A program made the translations under genes and the position numbers. A DNA stretch of 16,982 bases. Origin: an uncultured Lachnospiraceae bacterium. GTDB taxonomy: Bacteria > Bacillota > Clostridia > Lachnospirales > Lachnospiraceae. The stretch is from positions 1-16,982 of the forward strand of contig CANRJU010000024.1 of the NCBI GenBank assembly GCA_947631075.1, written 5' to 3'. Positions 13,943-16,982 of the stretch are shown here, piece by piece. Under the pieces are notes generated by a model that had not been told where the DNA came from, ran no database searches, and saw only the letters and a program-made list of their open reading frames with translations. How positions within the stretch are numbered: the stretch's first letter is position 1; every line of letters starts with the position of its first letter.

Positions 13943-15052
13943 ATGGCTGGTTCTGTATTGGGAGAGGTCTTTAAGGTCATGACATGGGGGGAGTCCCACG
14001 GGGCCGGACTGGGGGTCGTGGTGGACGGATGTCCGGCGGGTCTCGCGCTGTCGGAGGCCGATATACAGGCATTTCTGGACCGCAGAAAGCCCGGTGAGAC
14101 GAAGTATTCCACGCCTCGGAAGGAGGGGGACAGGGTTCGCATCCTGTCCGGGACGTTTGAGGGCAAGACGACCGGGACGCCCATTTCTCTCATGGTGGAG
14201 AACACATCCCAGCGGTCGGGGGATTATTCCGAGATCGCGCAGTACTACAGGCCGGGCCATGCGGATTATACATTCGACGCCAAGTACGGGTTCCGTGACT
14301 ACCGGGGAGGAGGCCGCTCGTCGGGGCGCGAGACCATCGGGCGCGTGGCGGCGGGCGCGATAGCCAGCCGGATTCTGGAGCAGCTGGGGATTACGATTAC
14401 GGCCTACACGAAGCAGATCGGTCCCTATGTGTGCCGCGAAGAATACATGGCTCCGGAGAATATTGAAAAAAGTCCGCTTCGGATGCCGGATCTTGCCGTG
14501 TCGGAGAAGGCGGAGGAGTATCTCTCCGGCAAGATGAAGGAGATGGATTCGGTGGGAGGCGTGGTCGAGTGCGTCATCAGCGGCGTGCCCGCCGGGATAG
14601 GAGAGCCGGTGTTTGGCAAGCTGGACGCGAAGCTGGCGGGGAATATTGTCTCCATCGGCGCGGTAAAGGGCGTGGAGATCGGTGCCGGGTTTGCCGTGGC
14701 GCAGAGGACGGGCTCGGAGAACAACGACAATTTTTACATGGACAGCGAGGGGCGCGTGAAAAAGGCGACCAATTTCGCCGGGGGAATCCTGGGCGGCATC
14801 AGCGACGGGGACGACATCGTGGTCCGGGCGGCGTTTAAGCCCACGCCGTCTATTTTCCAAAAGCAAAAGACCGTGAACCGGAAGGGCGAGGACATTGAGA
14901 TTCAGATCAAGGGGCGGCACGATCCGGTGATTATGCCGCGGGCGGTGGTCGTGGTGGAGGCCATGGCGGCCCTCACGCTGGTGGACAGCCTGTTTGTGGG
15001 GATGACTTCCCGCATGGACCGGATCCGGGATTTTTACTCAGACATGAGATGA
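13943..15052 (+). CDS. aroC: Chorismate synthase
   Basis: The 369-residue product is full length for AroC, which turns 5-enolpyruvylshikimate-3-phosphate into chorismate with reduced FMN, the last shared step of aromatic amino acid synthesis. Signatures are GESHGAG at 16-22, GFRDYRGGGRSSGRET from about 116, and KGRHDPVIMPRAVVVVEAM near 310-330. The start follows AAAGGAAG. The gene stands alone here, divergent from the cheX-cheY pair, with no other aro genes in view. It is strongly GC-rich, and a long antisense frame on its minus strand is a by-product of that composition. Its stop overlaps the ATG of a tiny ORF. Confidence 0.97.
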   Translation: MAGSVLGEVFKVMTWGESHGAGLGVVVDGCPAGLALSEADIQAFLDRRKPGETKYSTPRKEGDRVRILSGTFEGKTTGTPISLMVENTSQRSGDYSEIAQYYRPGHADYTFDAKYGFRDYRGGGRSSGRETIGRVAAGAIASRILEQLGITITAYTKQIGPYVCREEYMAPENIEKSPLRMPDLAVSEKAEEYLSGKMKEMDSVGGVVECVISGVPAGIGEPVFGKLDAKLAGNIVSIGAVKGVEIGAGFAVAQRTGSENNDNFYMDSEGRVKKATNFAGGILGGISDGDDIVVRAAFKPTPSIFQKQKTVNRKGEDIEIQIKGRHDPVIMPRAVVVVEAMAALTLVDSLFVGMTSRMDRIRDFYSDMR

Positions 15053-15183
15053 AAACAGAGACTAAGAGGGCACGCGATTTCTGTCACGTTCCTGCCCTGA
15101 TACGGCATAATAATGAGGAAAGTGCCGACGACGTTTGTGTCAAGGAGGCATTTGACGAATATCTCCAACGAGACGGCAGTTGA
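15049..15183 (+). CDS. Possible 44-residue ORF overlapping the aroC stop
   Basis: The ATG overlaps the aroC stop codon as ATGA (15049-15052), the classic arrangement for translational coupling. The 44-residue product (begins MKTETKRARDF, ends DEYLQRDGS) has a basic start and an acidic helical end, without signal peptide or membrane segment. I recognise no family. There is no independent ribosome site other than coupling. It may be real, or just an open frame in a short gap. Confidence 0.3.
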   Translation: MKTETKRARDFCHVPALIRHNNEESADDVCVKEAFDEYLQRDGS

Positions 15184-15247
15184 GATGGAATAACGTATAG
15201 GGGAAATTTGTCATATAATGTAGAAAAAACCAAGAAGGCATGCTGTT

Positions 15248-15412
15248 GTGACAGACAGAAGGGGACATTATGACCCGGATACGCAGATTGTGACCGACGA
15301 CACGACGATCTACGAGATCGACCCGGAGTGCTATCAGTGTTTATCGGAGGCCGAGAAAAAGAAGTATTTCGGGGATATAATATTTGACGTCGGGGAAAAT
15401 AAGAAGCCGTAA
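15248..15412 (+). CDS. Small acidic hypothetical protein (54 residues)
   Basis: From GTG 15248 the frame reads through 54 codons to TAA 15410. The product is rich in Asp, Glu and Tyr, with DPDTQIVTDDTTIYEID, two Cys in ECYQC, and KKKYFGDIIFD; soluble, no membrane segment. AAGAAGG lies 9 bases before the GTG, and a TATAAT at 15214-15219 about 30 bases upstream may be its -10 (no good -35). A strong terminator follows 21 bases after the stop, which favours a real transcription unit. No function can be named. An ATG inside the frame is lacking, so GTG is the only reasonable start. Confidence 0.55.
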   Translation: MTDRRGHYDPDTQIVTDDTTIYEIDPECYQCLSEAEKKKYFGDIIFDVGENKKP

Positions 15413-15433
15413 GAAATTTTTCTTACATGAAAG

Positions 15434-15480
15434 ACTCTCCGCCGGGCCGGTGGGATACCAGCCTGGCAGAGAGTTCTTTT
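15434..15480. terminator. Bidirectional terminator between the 54-residue gene and the Cys/Gly-rich gene
   Basis: ACTCTCCGCCGGGC (15434-15447) pairs with GCCTGGCAGAGAGT (15461-15474) with one mismatch and one G-T pair, followed by TCTTTT on the plus strand and preceded by a CTTTCAT run on the minus read-out. It separates two converging genes. A second, AT-cored near-palindrome (TCCGCCTTTTAAAAAGCGGA) lies at about 15497-15516, nearer the minus-strand gene. Confidence 0.8.
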
Positions 15481-15528
15481 ATGGGATCAGAAATGTCCGC
15501 CTTTTAAAAAGCGGAAAGGGCGCTGAAA

Positions 15529-15771
15529 TCAGCAGCCGCAGCCGTTGCCATAGTTTCCGATGCCGTTGCCGCCACAGCCGCAGCAGCTGAGAAGCAGCAG
15601 AATCAGGATAAGACAGCTGCAGTCATTGCCGCCGCCCAGGCCATTGCCCAGCGCGTTGCCGCCGCATCCGCCGCAGCACAGCAAAAGGATGAGGATGATC
15701 CAGCAGGAGGAACCATTCCCTTCATTGTAAGAACATCCTCCGCCGCATTGTGTTGCTGATAAATCACTCAT
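15529..15771 (-). CDS. Small Cys/Gly-rich 'chorion class high-cysteine HCB protein 13'-like protein
   Basis: An 80-residue protein made of two similar halves. Each has a strongly hydrophobic run (CWIILILLLCC and CLILILLLLSCC) followed by a Gly/Cys/Asn tract (GGCGGNALGNG and GCGGNGIGNYG). The start MSDLSATQCGGGCS is typical of small proteins from Lachnospiraceae and relatives that automatic pipelines name 'chorion class high-cysteine HCB protein 13'; the name comes from composition and the function is unknown. The hydrophobic stretches could span or coat a membrane. ATG 15771 follows GGAGG by 7 bases; an upstream in-frame ATG (15792) would swallow that site. Monocistronic, ending at a hairpin. 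Confidence 0.8.
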   Translation of the reverse strand: MSDLSATQCGGGCSYNEGNGSSCWIILILLLCCGGCGGNALGNGLGGGNDCSCLILILLLLSCCGCGGNGIGNYGNGCGC

Positions 15772-15865
15772 AATATTGCCTCCTAAATTCATTTACACTG
15801 ATATCCTATGCGGGAGGGCCCCGGTGGGTTCCAGAAAAGAGCTAAAATGTTCGCAAAATTTTTAT

Positions 15866-15894
15866 TTGTATGTGGAAAGAGATTATAGTATAAT
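15866..15894 (+). promoter_or_regulatory. Sigma-A promoter of the GH3 lipoprotein gene
   Basis: TTGTAT (15866-15871) and a perfect TATAAT (15889-15894) are spaced 17 bases apart in an AT-rich stretch 46 bases before ATG 15940. This fits a housekeeping promoter with a leader of about 40 bases. Confidence 0.72.
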
Positions 15895-15939
15895 AGGGTT
15901 GCGTTAATAGGAAGGATCAGAAGGGAATGGGGATAACAT

Positions 15940-16982
15940 ATGAAACGGATCTTGTTATTTGCGGCCTGCATCCTGCTCTTTGCCGCCCTGTCCGCCTGCG
16001 GAAAGCGGCCGGAGGGGAAGAAGGAGGAGGAGCCGCAAGTGAAGGAGCCGCCGGTTTCTCAGGATGAGGCTTTTAATCAGGCGGAGATGCTGGTCGAGGG
16101 CATGACGCTGGAAGAAAAAGTGGGACAGATGCTTTTTGTGTCTCTGCGGCAGATTGACAATCCTTCCGGCCAGCGGGAGAGCACGGAGCGCATGAAGAAG
16201 AAAGCGGAGAAAGCCATTGGGACGTATCAGTTCGGCGGGATTCTGCTGGACGGCGCCTACGGCACCAAGAGCAGGCACTATACAAGCGAGCTGGCGGATG
16301 ATTTGCAGCAGGCGGCGTGTCAGCCACGGCAGGCCGTAGGCCAACTACAGCAGTCCACGGGCCAACTGCAGCAGTCCACAGGCCAACTGCAGCAGTCCAC
16401 AGGACAACTGCCGCAGTCCACAGGTCAACTGCCGCAAGATGAAGGGCAATTAGGACAGCTGGCGCAGTCCGCTTCCGGCGGGGCGCTGTTTATTGCCATG
16501 GAGGAAGAAGGCGGCGGAAGCCATTCGGTTTCTGTTAAAAATCCGGATTTGCGGGCCGGGGGATATGCGACTCCCGCTGAGATGGGAGAGAGCATGAGCG
16601 AGCAGATGGTTTACGCGCGGGGCAAAAGCATCGGAAAGGAGCTGGACTCCTGGGAAGTCAATCTGAATCTGGCGCCCGTGGCGGATCTTGCTTCCGGGAG
16701 CAATGAGGACTACGACGCCCGGTGCTTGGGGAGCGACGCGGATACGGTCTCCGATCTGCTGGCCCGGTATGTGGAGGGCATGCGGGAGGGCGGAGTGGCA
16801 GTGACGCTCAAGCATTTTCCGGGAATCGGATCCTCGGACGGGGATTACACGAAGGAAATTTTGAATAACGACCGGAGCCTTATGCAGCTCCGCAGCGATG
16901 AATTTTCCGTATATCAGGCGGGAATCGACGCGGGGGCGGACTGCGTGATGATGAGCAGCGCGGCCCTGACCCGGATTACCGG
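15940..16982 (+). CDS. GH3 (NagZ-like) beta-N-acetylhexosaminidase-type lipoprotein, partial at the right end
   Basis: At least 347 residues, running off the window. The N-terminus is a lipoprotein signal: MKR, a hydrophobic core, and LSAC with Cys20 as the lipidation site, then a Lys/Glu-rich linker, so it sits on the outer face of the membrane. The GH3 barrel starts near MTLEEKVGQMLFVS and continues with FGGILLDG, LNLAPVADLA and LKHFPGIGSSDGDY at 290-303, ending at IDAGADCVMM. NagZ-type enzymes remove GlcNAc-like sugars from glycans. Oddities: a GQLQQST repeat (residues 134-168) is inserted in the barrel; the usual D-x-EGG motif reads MEEEGGG (187-193); and the Asp-x-His dyad after KHFPG reads DYT, lacking His. 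The catalytic Asp nucleophile would be beyond the window. ATG 15940 follows GGGG by 7 bases. Confidence 0.88.
   Translation, partial: MKRILLFAACILLFAALSACGKRPEGKKEEEPQVKEPPVSQDEAFNQAEMLVEGMTLEEKVGQMLFVSLRQIDNPSGQRESTERMKKKAEKAIGTYQFGGILLDGAYGTKSRHYTSELADDLQQAACQPRQAVGQLQQSTGQLQQSTGQLQQSTGQLPQSTGQLPQDEGQLGQLAQSASGGALFIAMEEEGGGSHSVSVKNPDLRAGGYATPAEMGESMSEQMVYARGKSIGKELDSWEVNLNLAPVADLASGSNEDYDARCLGSDADTVSDLLARYVEGMREGGVAVTLKHFPGIGSSDGDYTKEILNNDRSLMQLRSDEFSVYQAGIDAGADCVMMSSAALTRIT
16339..16443 (+). repeat. Five-copy 21-bp tandem repeat inside the GH3 coding sequence
   Basis: Units at 16339, 16360, 16381, 16402 and 16423 (each 21 bases, in frame) encode G-Q-L-(Q/P)-Q-S-T; the last ends PQDE. A weaker echo (GQLGQLAQS) follows to about 16470. 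Copies 2 and 3 are identical and copies 1 and 4 differ by 2-3 bases, so the expansion is recent. Multiples of 21 keep the frame, so copy number could vary between strains without breaking the gene. Confidence 0.92.

Noticed and set aside
13784..14920. Long minus-strand open frame (378 codons) opposite aroC
   Set aside because: It is antisense to a clear full-length chorismate synthase, has His/Arg/Leu-rich low-complexity composition typical of GC-rich shadows, and matches no family.
16339..16443. CRISPR or intergenic satellite
   Set aside because: Spacer-free, in frame within a glycosidase gene, so it is a coding tandem repeat.
15955..16815. Minus-strand open frames opposite the GH3 gene
   Set aside because: The plus strand has a promoter, ribosome site, lipobox and GH3 motifs; the antisense frames show only composition-driven runs.

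Overview
The window looks like the chromosome of a low-to-moderate GC Bacillota, most likely a gut Lachnospiraceae-type Clostridia. Supporting signs are strong AGGAGG-type ribosome sites, a small Cys/Gly-rich 'chorion class high-cysteine' protein, a decayed PD-(D/E)XK (Rpn-type) transposase-nuclease, a LytTR regulator and a Cys-anchored family 3 glycosidase. Species cannot be set from the sequence alone.

Region 1 (1-9,990) is AT-rich and holds the distal part of a plus-strand surface-polysaccharide operon that continues beyond the left edge. In order it has the 3' end of a Wzx-like flippase (open frame broken), a MenD-like thiamine-diphosphate enzyme, a short-chain dehydrogenase, two GT4 glycosyltransferases, a deletion relic of a serine-acetyltransferase-like gene, a PAPS-type sulfotransferase, an intact CysE-like O-acetyltransferase, a short LicD C-terminal relic, a HisC-like PLP enzyme, a DUF2284 cysteine-rich protein and a LicC/PntC-like nucleotidyltransferase. 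A hairpin terminator closes it. The genes suggest a glycan that is built by the GTs, carries an unusual sugar or acyl unit (ThDP enzyme plus SDR), and is decorated by sulfate, acetyl and perhaps a CDP-activated amino-alcohol phosphate or phosphonate (HisC-like enzyme, LicC-like enzyme, lost LicD). No known complete pathway is reproduced here, so the combination is the best candidate for an undescribed system in the window.

Region 2 (about 9,990-11,700) is a decay zone: a frameshifted Rpn-type nuclease/transposase on the minus strand with a heptad-repeat tail, then about 550 bases with no convincing gene. It sits where base composition changes from AT-rich to GC-rich, as expected at the edge of a transferred or frequently replaced polysaccharide locus.

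Region 3 (11,703-16,982) is GC-rich and looks like resident chromosome. It has a LytTR-type response regulator (+), a perfect bidirectional hairpin, a minus-strand pair of CheY and a CheX-like protein with an MshEN-like N-terminus, a divergent aroC (+) with a tiny overlapping ORF, a 54-residue acidic ORF (+), a bidirectional terminator, the Cys/Gly-rich small protein (-), and the start of a GH3 lipoprotein (+). The GH3 protein has a good sigma-A promoter, a seven-residue tandem repeat inserted in its catalytic domain and altered active-site motifs; it runs off the right end.
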